A stretch of DNA of 64,000 bases, taken from Gordonia sp. SL306 (GTDB taxonomy: Bacteria > Actinomycetota > Actinomycetes > Mycobacteriales > Mycobacteriaceae). The stretch is taken from assembly GCF_026625785.1 (NCBI RefSeq), contig NZ_CP113063.1, positions 4,960,001 through 5,024,000 of the forward strand. The letters are read 5' to 3'. The position numbers were made by a program, and so were the translations under genes. This document shows, in pieces, positions 51,777 to 60,131 of the stretch. Position 1 is the first letter of the stretch; every line of letters begins with the position of its first letter. The notes under the pieces are model-generated. The model did not search any database and was not told where the DNA came from. It saw only the letters and a list, made by a program, of their open reading frames with translations.

Positions 51777-53282
51777 ATGCAGCGAATCATCGGCACCGAG
51801 GTCGAGTACGGGATCTCAGCTCCCGGCGACCCGACCGCGAACCCGATCATGACCTCCACCCAGGCCGTGCTGGCGTATGCCGCGGCCGCGGGTGTGCCCC
51901 GCGCGAAGCGCACACGCTGGGACTATGAGGTGGAATCCCCCCTGCGCGATGCCCGCGGATTCGACCTCGGGCGGGGGTCGGGTCCAGCTCCCATCATCGA
52001 CGCCGACGAGATCGGCGCGGCGAACATGATCCTGACCAACGGCGCCCGCCTCTACGTCGACCACGCGCACCCCGAGTACTCGGCTCCCGAGGTCACCGAC
52101 CCGATGGACGCGGTCATCTGGGACAAGGCGGGGGAGCGGGTCATGGAGGCGGCCGCCCGGCATGTGGCCAGTGTTCCGGGCGCACCTCGCCTGCAGCTCT
52201 ACAAGAACAACATCGACGGCAAGGGTGCGTCCTACGGCACCCATGAGAACTATCTGATGAACCGCGAGACCCCGTTCACCGCGGTCATCGCCGGTCTCAC
52301 CACGTTCTTCGCGTCGCGGCAGGTGATCACCGGGTCGGGTCGGGTCGGCATCGGCCAGTCCGGCGACGAGGCGGGTTACCAGCTGTCGCAGCGCGCGGAT
52401 TACATCGAGGTCGAGGTCGGCCTCGAGACCACCCTCAAGCGGGGCATCATCAACACCCGCGACGAGCCCCATGCCGATCCGGAACGCTACCGCCGACTGC
52501 ACGTCATCATCGGCGACGCGAACCTGGCCGAGACCGCGACCTACCTCAAGGTCGGCACCACGGCCCTGGTCCTGGATCTCATCGAGGCGGGCGTCGACTT
52601 CTCCGACATCGAGCTGGCGCGACCGGTGCAGGCTGTACACACCATCAGCCACGACCCCGGCCTGACCACCACCGTCGCGCTGACCGACGGCCGGGAACTG
52701 ACCGCGCTCGCGTTGCAGCGGGAGTATCTCGAGCGGTGTATGAAGTTCCACGAGACCGAACGCAGCGACGACACCCGCGCCGCGCACGTCCTGGAGACCT
52801 GGGCCGACGTCCTCGACCGGCTCGAGCGGGACCCGATGGAGTGCGCCGACATCCTCGACTGGCCCGCCAAGCTGCGCATCCTCGAGGGATTCCGCCAGCG
52901 CGAGGGTCTGGGATGGTCGGCGCCGCGACTGCAGCTGATCGATCTGCAGTACTCCGACGTCCGGCTGGACAAGGGTCTCTACAACCGGCTCGTGGCGCGT
53001 GGATCGATGAAGCGCCTCGTCGACGAGAACGACGTGATGCGGGCGATCAATCAGCCCCCGGAGAACACCCGCGCGTACTTCCGGGGCGAGTGCTTGCGGC
53101 GCTTCGGTGCGGAGATCGCGGCCGCCAGCTGGGATTCGGTGATCTTCGACCTCGGCGGCGATTCGCTGGTCCGGATACCAACACTCGAGCCGCTGCGGGG
53201 GAGTCGTGCCCACGTCGGGGAGCTCCTGGATTCGGTGAATTCCGCCGCCGAGCTCGTCGACCAGCTGACGACGACCACCTGA
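51777..53282 (+). CDS. dop: deamidase of Pup (also depupylase)
   Basis: A 501-residue glutamine-synthetase-like enzyme that converts the C-terminal Gln of Pup to Glu and removes Pup from substrates. It begins MQRIIGTEVEYGIS, with the ATP/Mg-binding Glu. PTANPIMTSTQAVLAYAAAAG and the following Arg-rich region form the Dop-specific loop absent from PafA, and VDHAHPEYSAPE contains the catalytic Asp region. KRGIINTRDEPHAD binds nucleotide. ATG 51777 is 6 nt after TACGCT (leaderless) and aligns with mycobacterial Dop. It is divergent from glgP with a 67-bp gap; pup follows after 141 bp. Confidence 0.96.
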   Translation: MQRIIGTEVEYGISAPGDPTANPIMTSTQAVLAYAAAAGVPRAKRTRWDYEVESPLRDARGFDLGRGSGPAPIIDADEIGAANMILTNGARLYVDHAHPEYSAPEVTDPMDAVIWDKAGERVMEAAARHVASVPGAPRLQLYKNNIDGKGASYGTHENYLMNRETPFTAVIAGLTTFFASRQVITGSGRVGIGQSGDEAGYQLSQRADYIEVEVGLETTLKRGIINTRDEPHADPERYRRLHVIIGDANLAETATYLKVGTTALVLDLIEAGVDFSDIELARPVQAVHTISHDPGLTTTVALTDGRELTALALQREYLERCMKFHETERSDDTRAAHVLETWADVLDRLERDPMECADILDWPAKLRILEGFRQREGLGWSAPRLQLIDLQYSDVRLDKGLYNRLVARGSMKRLVDENDVMRAINQPPENTRAYFRGECLRRFGAEIAAASWDSVIFDLGGDSLVRIPTLEPLRGSRAHVGELLDSVNSAAELVDQLTTTT

Positions 53283-53423
53283 CGCGGCCGCGCGGCGGGC
53301 GTGTTCGCTTCCGCCCCTGCGGGCGTGCGCACCGGTAGTGTGTGGAGTTACACGATGTGGAGTCCGGCAACGATCTGCCGGATCTCGGCCCCAGCGGGCC
53401 GAATCGGTTGAAGGAGGCAGCAG

Positions 53424-53615
53424 ATGGCGCAGGAACAGACCAAGCGCGGTGGCGGCGACGACGATGACGACATCGGTTCGGACGGCGGTGCCGGCCAGGA
53501 ACGCCGCGAGAAGCTTGCCGAGGACACCGACGACCTGCTCGACGAGATCGACGACGTGCTCGAGGAGAACGCCGAAGACTTCGTGCGTGCCTACGTGCAG
53601 AAGGGCGGCCAGTGA
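53424..53615 (+). CDS. pup: prokaryotic ubiquitin-like protein Pup
   Basis: A 63-residue intrinsically disordered modifier that is joined through its C terminus to substrate lysines. It is highly acidic (a run of Asp near the N terminus and DDLLDEIDDVLEENAEDFV near the C terminus, the Mpa-binding helix) and ends GGQ, so it must be deamidated by Dop before PafA can use it. SD AAGGAGG lies 7-8 nt before ATG 53424. The stop overlaps the prcB GTG by 4 bp, coupling tag and protease synthesis. Confidence 0.97.
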   Translation: MAQEQTKRGGGDDDDDIGSDGGAGQERREKLAEDTDDLLDEIDDVLEENAEDFVRAYVQKGGQ

Positions 53616-54499
53616 GCGATCGGTTCGGATCACTGCACCCCTACCAATCCGCGCGGCCCACATCTCCCTCCTCGTCATTGATGGGGGCGGACATCTCGTC
53701 GTTCACCGAGTACGTCCGGGCGCACGCGCCCGAGCAGCTTCCGCAGCACCGGGCTGAACGCATGAGCATCAGTGGCGCGGGCACCGCCGACGAGATCCCG
53801 CACGGCACCACGATCGTCGCGGTGTCGTATCCGGGTGGCGTCGTGCTCGCCGGCGATCGACGTTCCACCGCGGGGAATCTCATCGCCAATCGCGACGTGC
53901 AGAAGGTCTACATCACCGACGAGTACTCGGCCGCCGGCATCGCCGGTACCGCCGGGATCGCGATCGAGATGGTCCGGCTGTTCGCGGTGGAGCTCGAACA
54001 CTACGAGAAGATCGAGGGCGTCTCGCTCACTCTCGACGGCAAGGTGAGTCGTCTCGCCTCCATGGTGCGCGGCAACCTCGGCGCCGCCATGCAGGGGCTG
54101 GCGGCCATCCCGCTGCTCGTCGGTTACGACATCGATCACGACGATCCGTCCGAACGCGGCCGGATCTTCTCCTTCGACGTCGCAGGCGATCGGCACGAGG
54201 AGCTCGGCGGCTACCAGGCGATCGGATCGGGATCGGTGTTCGCCAAGTCGTCGCTCAAGAAGCTCTACCGCAACGACCTCGATGGCGTATCGGCATTGTC
54301 GATAGCGATCGAATCGCTCTACGACGCCGCCGACGACGACTCGGCCACCGGCGGCCCCGATCTCATCCGCAAGATCTTCCCGACCGCGGTGATCGTGGCG
54401 GCCGACGGGGCGCGCGAGGTCGCACCCTCGGAGATCGAGGAGGCGGCACGGGCCATCCTGGACCGGCGGGCCGCCGAGCACGAGGGGGATCCGCGATGA
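53612..54499 (+). CDS. prcB: 20S proteasome beta subunit (precursor)
   Basis: A 295-residue N-terminal-nucleophile hydrolase made as a proenzyme. The propeptide of 65 residues ends HG and autoprocessing exposes Thr66 (HGTTIVAVSYPGG) as nucleophile. The mature chain keeps the catalytic Asp/Lys set, with GDRRSTAGNLIANRDVQKV containing the conserved Asp and Lys. Seven beta subunits form each inner ring. GTG 53612 overlaps the pup stop; ATGs further in (53684, 53762) would truncate the propeptide. The stop overlaps the prcA ATG. Confidence 0.97.
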   Translation: MSDRFGSLHPYQSARPTSPSSSLMGADISSFTEYVRAHAPEQLPQHRAERMSISGAGTADEIPHGTTIVAVSYPGGVVLAGDRRSTAGNLIANRDVQKVYITDEYSAAGIAGTAGIAIEMVRLFAVELEHYEKIEGVSLTLDGKVSRLASMVRGNLGAAMQGLAAIPLLVGYDIDHDDPSERGRIFSFDVAGDRHEELGGYQAIGSGSVFAKSSLKKLYRNDLDGVSALSIAIESLYDAADDDSATGGPDLIRKIFPTAVIVAADGAREVAPSEIEEAARAILDRRAAEHEGDPR

Positions 54500-55320
54500 C
54501 GTTCCCGTATTACGCCAGTGCCGAGCAGATCATGCGCGACCGCTCGGACCTGGCGCGCAAGGGTATTGCGCGTGGCCGCAGTGTGGTGGCCCTGACATAC
54601 GCCGACGGGGTGCTCTTCGTCGCGGAGAACCCGTCGAACACCTTGCGCAAGGTCAGCGAGATCTACGACCGCATCGGCTTCGCCGCAGTCGGCAAGTACA
54701 ACGAGTTCGAGAGCCTCCGCAAGGCAGGCATCCAGCTCGCGGACATGCGCGGTTACAGCTACGACCGTGCCGACGTCGCGGGCCTCTCGCTGGCCAACGC
54801 CTACGCCAACACCCTGGGCGCCGTGTTCACCGAACAGGCCAAGCCCTACGAGGTGGAGTTGTGCGTGGCCGAGGTGGCCAAGCCGGGAAAGCCGGGCCAG
54901 TCGCAGCTCTATCGCATCAGCTACGACGGTTCCATCTCGGACGAGACCCGGTTCCTGGTGATGGGTGGCGCCAACGAGGCGATCACCACGGCGTTGCGCA
55001 GCAGCTACGAGCCTGATCTCGAGCTCTCGGCGGCCCTCGCGGTCGCCGTGGGGGCCTTGGCGACACCACCCGAGGCGAGCGGCAACGGATCCGGACCGTC
55101 GTCGACGGCCACCGCGACGTCGGCGCCGCCACGGGAGCTGACCGCCAACGATCTCGAGGTGGCGATCCTCGATCGGAATCGTCCCCGCAGGGCGTTCAAG
55201 CGACTGAGCAACACCGCGTTGACGGACCTGCTGCCCAGTGTCGCCCCCGCGGCCGACTCACCGGCCGGCGACGGCGACGGGAACGACGCGGCGTCCTCCC
55301 CAGGGGACACGGAATCCTGA
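54496..55320 (+). CDS. prcA: 20S proteasome alpha subunit
   Basis: A 274-residue subunit of the outer, gating ring that Mpa docks onto. The N-terminal gate and H0 helix read ASAEQIMRDRSDLARKGIARGRSVVAL, followed by the proteasome fold with FVAENPSNTLRKVSEIYDRIGFAAVGKYNEFESLRKAG. The C-terminal ~55 residues are a low-complexity Ser/Thr/Pro/Asp-rich tail around a helical segment (RELTANDLEVAILDRNRPRRAFKRL), longer than the folded core needs. ATGA overlap with prcB. It is followed by a hairpin at 55328-55370. Confidence 0.96.
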   Translation: MTFPYYASAEQIMRDRSDLARKGIARGRSVVALTYADGVLFVAENPSNTLRKVSEIYDRIGFAAVGKYNEFESLRKAGIQLADMRGYSYDRADVAGLSLANAYANTLGAVFTEQAKPYEVELCVAEVAKPGKPGQSQLYRISYDGSISDETRFLVMGGANEAITTALRSSYEPDLELSAALAVAVGALATPPEASGNGSGPSSTATATSAPPRELTANDLEVAILDRNRPRRAFKRLSNTALTDLLPSVAPAADSPAGDGDGNDAASSPGDTES

Positions 55321-55327
55321 CTGCGCC

Positions 55328-55370
55328 CGGGCGGTGACCGGACCGGACCATCCGGTCGGGTCACCGCCCG
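55328..55370. terminator. hairpin after prcA (probable terminator or attenuator)
   Basis: Outer arms CGGGCGGTGACC/GGTCACCGCCCG (12 bp, perfect) enclose a second perfect hairpin GACCGGA-CCA-TCCGGTC. It begins 8 nt after the prcA stop, with no T tract. It probably ends or reduces transcription from pup-prcBA before pafA. Confidence 0.7.
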
Positions 55371-55416
55371 TCGCGTCGCCGGGTCCACGGGGTGTTCCGC
55401 GAGTAGGGTTGACGAT

Positions 55417-56775
55417 GTGCAGCGTCGAATCATGGGTATCGAGACCGAATTCGGTGTCACATGTACCTTTCACGGTCATCGTCGATTGAGTCCGGACGAG
55501 GTGGCCCGCTACCTCTTCCGGCGGGTTGTCTCCTGGGGACGTTCGTCCAACGTCTTCCTGCAGAACGGGGCGCGCCTCTATCTCGACGTAGGATCACACC
55601 CCGAATACGCGACCGCCGAGTGCGACAGCCTGATCCAGTTGATCAACCATGACCGGGCCGGTGAGCTCGTCCTGGAGGATCTCCTGATCGACGCCGAGCA
55701 GCGGTTGGCCGACGAGGGGATCGGCGGCGACATCTACCTGTTCAAGAACAACACCGACTCGGCGGGCAACTCCTACGGGTGCCACGAGAACTACCTGGTG
55801 GTGCGGGCCGGCGAGTTCTCCCGTATCTCCGACGTCCTGCTGCCCTTCCTGGTCACCCGGCAGCTGATCTGCGGTGCGGGCAAGGTCCTGCAGACCCCGA
55901 AGGCCGCCACCTTCTGCCTCTCGCAGCGAGCCGAGCACATCTGGGAGGGCGTTTCGTCGGCGACCACCCGGTCACGACCGATCATCAACACCCGCGACGA
56001 ACCGCATGCGGACGCAGAGAAGTACCGACGGCTGCACGTCATCGTCGGGGACTCGAACATGTCCGAGATGACCACGATGCTCAAGGTGGGCTCGGCTGCG
56101 CTCGTGCTGGAGATGATCGAGGCCGGTGTCGCGTTCCGCGATTTCGCCCTCGACAACCCGATCCGCGCCATCCGCGAGGTCAGCCATGACCCGTCCGGTC
56201 GACGACCGGTGCGCCTGGCAGGCGGCCGACAGGCCAGCGCGCTGGACATCCAGCGCGAGTACCACGCGCGGGCCGTCGAGCACATGGCCAACCGTCGCCC
56301 GGATCCGGAGATGGAACAGGTGGTCGACCTGTGGGGCCGGATGCTCGACGCCGTCGAGGCCGACGACTTCTCCAAGGTCGACACCGAGGTCGACTGGGTG
56401 ATCAAGCGCAAGCTGTTCGACCGGTACCAGGACCGGTACTCGATGGATCTCTCAGACCCGAAGATCGCGCAGCTCGACCTCGCATTCCACGACATCAAGC
56501 GGGGTCGCGGGGTGTTCGACGTGCTGACGCGCAAGGGGTTGGTCACGCGGGCCACCACCGACGAGGCGATCGCGAACGCGGTGAACGAACCGCCGCAGAC
56601 CACCCGTGCGAAACTCCGCGGCGACTTCATCTCCGCCGCGCAGAAGGCGGGTCGGGATTTCACCGTCGACTGGGTGCATCTGAAGCTCAACGACCAGGCG
56701 CAGCGGACGGTGTTGTGCAAGGACCCGTTCCGCAGTGTCGACGAGCGCGTCGATCGACTCATCGCGTCGATGTGA
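55417..56775 (+). CDS. pafA: Pup-protein ligase PafA
   Basis: A 452-residue glutamine-synthetase-like ligase that phosphorylates the C-terminal Glu of Pup and attaches it to substrate lysines as an isopeptide. MGIETEFGVTCTF carries the metal-binding Glu residues, LDVGSHPEYATAECDS the catalytic Asp, and RPIINTRDEPHADAEKYRRLHVI the nucleotide-binding region. It lacks the Dop-specific N-terminal loop. GTG 55417 follows TAGGGT by 7 nt with no SD, indicating its own leaderless promoter downstream of the prcA hairpin. In M. tuberculosis prcA and pafA are further apart; here they are adjacent. Confidence 0.97.
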   Translation: MQRRIMGIETEFGVTCTFHGHRRLSPDEVARYLFRRVVSWGRSSNVFLQNGARLYLDVGSHPEYATAECDSLIQLINHDRAGELVLEDLLIDAEQRLADEGIGGDIYLFKNNTDSAGNSYGCHENYLVVRAGEFSRISDVLLPFLVTRQLICGAGKVLQTPKAATFCLSQRAEHIWEGVSSATTRSRPIINTRDEPHADAEKYRRLHVIVGDSNMSEMTTMLKVGSAALVLEMIEAGVAFRDFALDNPIRAIREVSHDPSGRRPVRLAGGRQASALDIQREYHARAVEHMANRRPDPEMEQVVDLWGRMLDAVEADDFSKVDTEVDWVIKRKLFDRYQDRYSMDLSDPKIAQLDLAFHDIKRGRGVFDVLTRKGLVTRATTDEAIANAVNEPPQTTRAKLRGDFISAAQKAGRDFTVDWVHLKLNDQAQRTVLCKDPFRSVDERVDRLIASM

Positions 56776-56791
56776 TGCGTAAGCTGTTCCG

Positions 56792-57784
56792 GTGTCAACC
56801 CCGAAAGTCGAACGCCTGCTGAACCTCGTGATCTGCCTGCTGTCGACCAGTCAGTTCGTGACCGCGGAGTACATCCGTCGCAACGTCAAGGGCTACAACG
56901 ACGACGGGCAGTCTGTCGAGGCCTTCAACCGGATGTTCGAGCGCGACAAGACGGAGCTGCGCGACCTCGGCATCCCGCTGGTGACCGGTCGCGAGCGCCT
57001 GTCGGGCGGTGCCGACGGGTACCGGATCAACCGCGACAGCTACGAACTGCCCGACATCGAGCTCGACCGTTCGGAGGCCGCTGTGGTCGCGATGGCAGCG
57101 GCTCTGTGGGATGCCCCGGAGATCGCCGCGATCTCACAGACGGCCGTACTCAAACTCCAGGCCGCCGGGATCGACGTCCGCACCGACGACGAGATCGGCT
57201 TCTCCGCCGCCCTGTCCGCTCGGTCGGTCGGCTCGGAATCGGCTCTGGCGACACTGTTGTCGGCGATCGGGGCGTCGCAGGCGGTGACGTTCACCTACCG
57301 GTCGGGCGCGGCCTCGACAGCGGCGACCCGAACCCTGGAGCCCTGGGGTGTGGTGACCCATCGAGGGCGCTGGTACGTCGTCGGGCACGACCGCGATCGC
57401 GCGGCCACCCGCACCTTCCGACTCTCGCGGATCTCGGATGTCACCGCGGTCGGCGCCGCGGGGACCGTGACCGTCCCGGACGACACCGACCTCCAGAGCA
57501 TCGTCTCGACCGCCGTCGAGTCCGCGGCCGGATCCGACGGCCGGACCGCCCGGATCTGGGTGGCGGCCGACCGTGCCGCCGGACTACGACGTCTCGCCAC
57601 CCAGGCGGCCGCCCACGACCACGACGGCGAGGCCGGCGATGTCCTGGAGATCGAGATCCGGTCGATGTCCACCCTGGCCCGCATGGCGCTGGGCGCCGGC
57701 GCCGACGCCGTGGTGTTGTCGCCTCCCGAACTGCGGGACATGGTGATCGCATCGCTGGACCGACTCACCGGGGTGAGTGCCTGA
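56792..57784 (+). CDS. pafB: WYL-domain regulator PafB
   Basis: A 330-residue protein with an N-terminal winged HTH (VERLLNLVICLLSTSQFVTAEYIRR), a central WYL domain (THRGRWYVVGHDRDRAATRTFRLSRIS) and a C-terminal WCX-like segment. With PafC it forms the PafBC transcription activator of the SOS-independent DNA-damage response in mycobacteria; despite the name it is not needed for pupylation. GTG 56792 lies 6 nt after TAAGCT, suggesting a separate leaderless promoter in the 16-bp gap after pafA. The stop overlaps the pafC start by one base (TGATG). Confidence 0.94.
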   Translation: MSTPKVERLLNLVICLLSTSQFVTAEYIRRNVKGYNDDGQSVEAFNRMFERDKTELRDLGIPLVTGRERLSGGADGYRINRDSYELPDIELDRSEAAVVAMAAALWDAPEIAAISQTAVLKLQAAGIDVRTDDEIGFSAALSARSVGSESALATLLSAIGASQAVTFTYRSGAASTAATRTLEPWGVVTHRGRWYVVGHDRDRAATRTFRLSRISDVTAVGAAGTVTVPDDTDLQSIVSTAVESAAGSDGRTARIWVAADRAAGLRRLATQAAAHDHDGEAGDVLEIEIRSMSTLARMALGAGADAVVLSPPELRDMVIASLDRLTGVSA

Positions 57785-58755
57785 TGGCCCCGCGTCCCGA
57801 TCGGTTCAGCCGCCTGCTCGCCCTGGTCCCGTACTTCGCCGCCCGACGCGGTATCGCTCTGGAGCAGGCCGCCCGCGACCTCGGCATCACCCCGAGGCAA
57901 CTGACCAAGGATCTCGAACTCCTCTTTGTCTGTGGCCTGCCCGGGCACTTTCCCGACGACCTCATCGATCTGCAGTTCGAACAGGGCTATGTGGAGGTCG
58001 GGTTCACCGCCGGGATGAATCGTCCGCTGAGTCTGACCAGCACCGAGGCGAGCACCATGCTCGTCGCCCTACGTGCCCTGCTCGACATGCCCGGCGCGGT
58101 CGACCGCGCGGCCGCGCGGCGCGCCATCGCCAAGATCGAGCAGGCCGTCGGGGCTTCGGAGAAGCGCCTGCCGGTACCCACCGGCGGCGGTGACGAGGGC
58201 GGCGACACCGACAACCCCACCTACGCGACCATCCGCGACGCGGTCCGAGCCGCACGGGCCCTCGAGATCCGCTATTACTCCGCCACCCGCGACAGCGTGA
58301 CCGAACGCGTCGTCGATCCGATTCGGCTCCAGACCATGGACGGCAACACCTACCTCGAGGCCTGGTGCCGGAGCAGCGACGGCGTCCGGTTGTTCCGGTT
58401 CGATCGGGTCGAGACCGCGACCATCCTGGACGAACCGGCCGCTCCGCCCGCCGAGGCTGTCGCACATCCGCAGTCGGCGATCCTCTCCGACAATCCGGAC
58501 CTGCCGTCGGCCGAGATCGAGATCGACCCGGACGAGCTCTGGATCCTCGATTACTACCTCGTCGAGCCGCTCGAGCCGGTCGAGAACCGCACCGACCCGG
58601 ACGCGCCGCTGCGCGCACGCCTCGTCTACGGTTCGGCCGACTGGCTGTCGCGGTTCCTGCTGGGTTTCGGGGGTCGCGTCAGACCTGTCTCGGACCCCGG
58701 CATCGCTGATATGGTCGCCTCGACGGCCGCGGCAGCTCGAGGACGCTATCAGTGA
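57784..58755 (+). CDS. pafC: WYL-domain regulator PafC
   Basis: A 323-residue partner of PafB with the same layout. The HTH-like N terminus reads RFSRLLALVPYFAARRGIALEQAARDLGITPRQLTKDLELLF. The WYL-type region includes ALEIRYYSATRDSVTERVVDPIRLQTMDGNTYLEAWCRSSDGVRLFRFDRV. A WCX-like C-terminal domain ends the protein. The conventional WYL Trp is replaced in part by Leu-Glu-Ala-Trp-Cys, as in other PafC proteins. ATG 57784 shares its first base with the last base of the pafB stop, so the two regulators are co-translated. Confidence 0.94.
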   Translation: MAPRPDRFSRLLALVPYFAARRGIALEQAARDLGITPRQLTKDLELLFVCGLPGHFPDDLIDLQFEQGYVEVGFTAGMNRPLSLTSTEASTMLVALRALLDMPGAVDRAAARRAIAKIEQAVGASEKRLPVPTGGGDEGGDTDNPTYATIRDAVRAARALEIRYYSATRDSVTERVVDPIRLQTMDGNTYLEAWCRSSDGVRLFRFDRVETATILDEPAAPPAEAVAHPQSAILSDNPDLPSAEIEIDPDELWILDYYLVEPLEPVENRTDPDAPLRARLVYGSADWLSRFLLGFGGRVRPVSDPGIADMVASTAAAARGRYQ

Positions 58756-58836
58756 GGTCGCGGCGACCGGCCGTGCACTCGGCTACCCGCCTTCGCTCGG
58801 GTAGCATTGGCAATGTCGCGATTCGGAGGTAGAAAC

Positions 58837-59109
58837 ATGGGCGCTTTGTCCTGGTGGCACTGGGTGATCGTCTTGCTCGTGGTGGTGATCCTGTTCGGCT
58901 CCAAGAAGCTGCCCGACGCCGCCCGCGGACTGGGCCAGTCGTTGCGGATCTTCAAGAGCGAGGTCAAGGAGATGCAGAACGACGGCAAGGACGCCGACGA
59001 GCCTGCCGCGCCGACCACACGCGAGCTTCCCCCGGGCGAAGCTCCCACGAACTCCGCGCCGACCAACTCCGCGCCGAAATCGCCCGATGACGTGAAGAAG
59101 TCCGCGTAG
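58837..59109 (+). CDS. tatA: Sec-independent (Tat) translocase subunit TatA
   Basis: A 90-residue protein with one N-terminal membrane helix (WHWVIVLLVVVILFG), the hinge SKKLPDAARGLGQSLRIFKSEVKEM forming the amphipathic helix, and a charged, disordered tail containing a TNSAP duplication. It oligomerises to form the twin-arginine translocation pathway. ATG 58837 has SD GGAGG 7-8 nt upstream; an earlier ATG at 58807 would add ten residues upstream of the usual start. tatC follows at 32 bp, the normal mycobacterial pafC-tatA-tatC-helY order. Confidence 0.95.
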   Translation: MGALSWWHWVIVLLVVVILFGSKKLPDAARGLGQSLRIFKSEVKEMQNDGKDADEPAAPTTRELPPGEAPTNSAPTNSAPKSPDDVKKSA

Positions 59110-59141
59110 GCGCTCGGCGGAACCGAGGCCAGGGCACCCGC

Positions 59142-60131
59142 GTGCGAATTTCTCTCGACCCGAGACGCCGTAAACGCAAGCTCAACCCCGATGGCACCAT
59201 GCCGTTGGTCGAGCATCTCTACGAACTCCGGACCAGAGTCGTCATCTCCATGCTCGCTATCGTCGTGACGACGATCATCGGCTTCATCTGGTACACGCAC
59301 GGCTTGTTCGGCACCCCGTCATTGGGCGAGTTGCTGCGCGGGCCGTACTGCGATCTGCCCGCGTCCTCACGAGCGACGCTCACCGACGACGGTTCGTGCC
59401 GTCTCCTGGCAACAGGTCCATTCGATCAGTTCATGCTGCGGCTCAAGGTCGCGTTGACCGCAGGCGTGGTGCTCGCCTGCCCGATCTGGCTCTATCAGAT
59501 CTGGGAGTTCATCACCCCTGGTCTGCACTCGAACGAACGCCGCTACGCGGTCGGTTTCGTGTCTGCCGCCGCGACTCTCTTCGTGGCCGGTGCGGTCCTT
59601 GCGTACCTCGTCGTCTCGAAGGCCTTCCACTTCCTGCTGACGGTCGGCAACGACGTGCAGGTGACCGCGTTGGCGGGCGATCAGTACTTCGGGTTCATGC
59701 TCCACCTGCTGATCATCTTCGGCGTCAGCTTCGAGTTGCCGCTCCTGATCGTCGCGCTGAACGTCATCGGCGTCCTGACCTATGAGCGTCTCAAGTCGTG
59801 GCGTCGTGGGCTGGTCTTCGCGTTGTTCGTCTTCGCGGCGATCGCGACCCCCGGGCAGGATCCCTTCAGCATGCTCGCGCTGTCGGTCGCCCTGACGGTG
59901 CTCCTGGAGTTCGCGATCCAGTTCGCGCGGATCAACGACAAGCGGCGCAAGCGGCAGGCGGCAGCGGACTGGTCCTCGATACCCGACGACCAGGCGAGCC
60001 CGCTCCCGGCGACAGGGCCAGCACCCACGGCGTCACGGATCGCATCGTCGCAGTCGGCTCCCGACCGCCAAGGCGCTTCCGCAGCCCGTACCTCGGTACG
60101 CGACCGCGACACCTTCGACGACATCCTGTGA
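59142..60131 (+). CDS. tatC: Sec-independent (Tat) translocase subunit TatC
   Basis: A 329-residue, six-helix membrane protein that recognises twin-arginine signal peptides. TMPLVEHLYELRTRVVISML is the conserved cytoplasmic N-terminal region with the signal-peptide-binding Glu. CPIWLYQIWEFITPGLHSNERRYA is the first periplasmic/cytoplasmic signature and FGVSFELPLLIVALNVIGVLTYERL the second. The first periplasmic loop is long and contains two Cys (YCDLP and GSCRL), possibly a disulfide. The C-terminal ~65 residues are a hydrophilic tail. GTG 59142; the stop overlaps the helY GTG. Confidence 0.96.
   Translation: MRISLDPRRRKRKLNPDGTMPLVEHLYELRTRVVISMLAIVVTTIIGFIWYTHGLFGTPSLGELLRGPYCDLPASSRATLTDDGSCRLLATGPFDQFMLRLKVALTAGVVLACPIWLYQIWEFITPGLHSNERRYAVGFVSAAATLFVAGAVLAYLVVSKAFHFLLTVGNDVQVTALAGDQYFGFMLHLLIIFGVSFELPLLIVALNVIGVLTYERLKSWRRGLVFALFVFAAIATPGQDPFSMLALSVALTVLLEFAIQFARINDKRRKRQAAADWSSIPDDQASPLPATGPAPTASRIASSQSAPDRQGASAARTSVRDRDTFDDIL

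Noticed and set aside
51816..53678. 620-codon antisense frame over dop
   Set aside because: A shadow of dop; dop matches the known family end to end.
53612..53761. Later prcB starts at ATG 53684 or 53762
   Set aside because: They would remove much of the propeptide. GTG 53612 overlaps the pup stop in the typical 4-bp manner and gives the expected precursor with Thr66 as mature N terminus.
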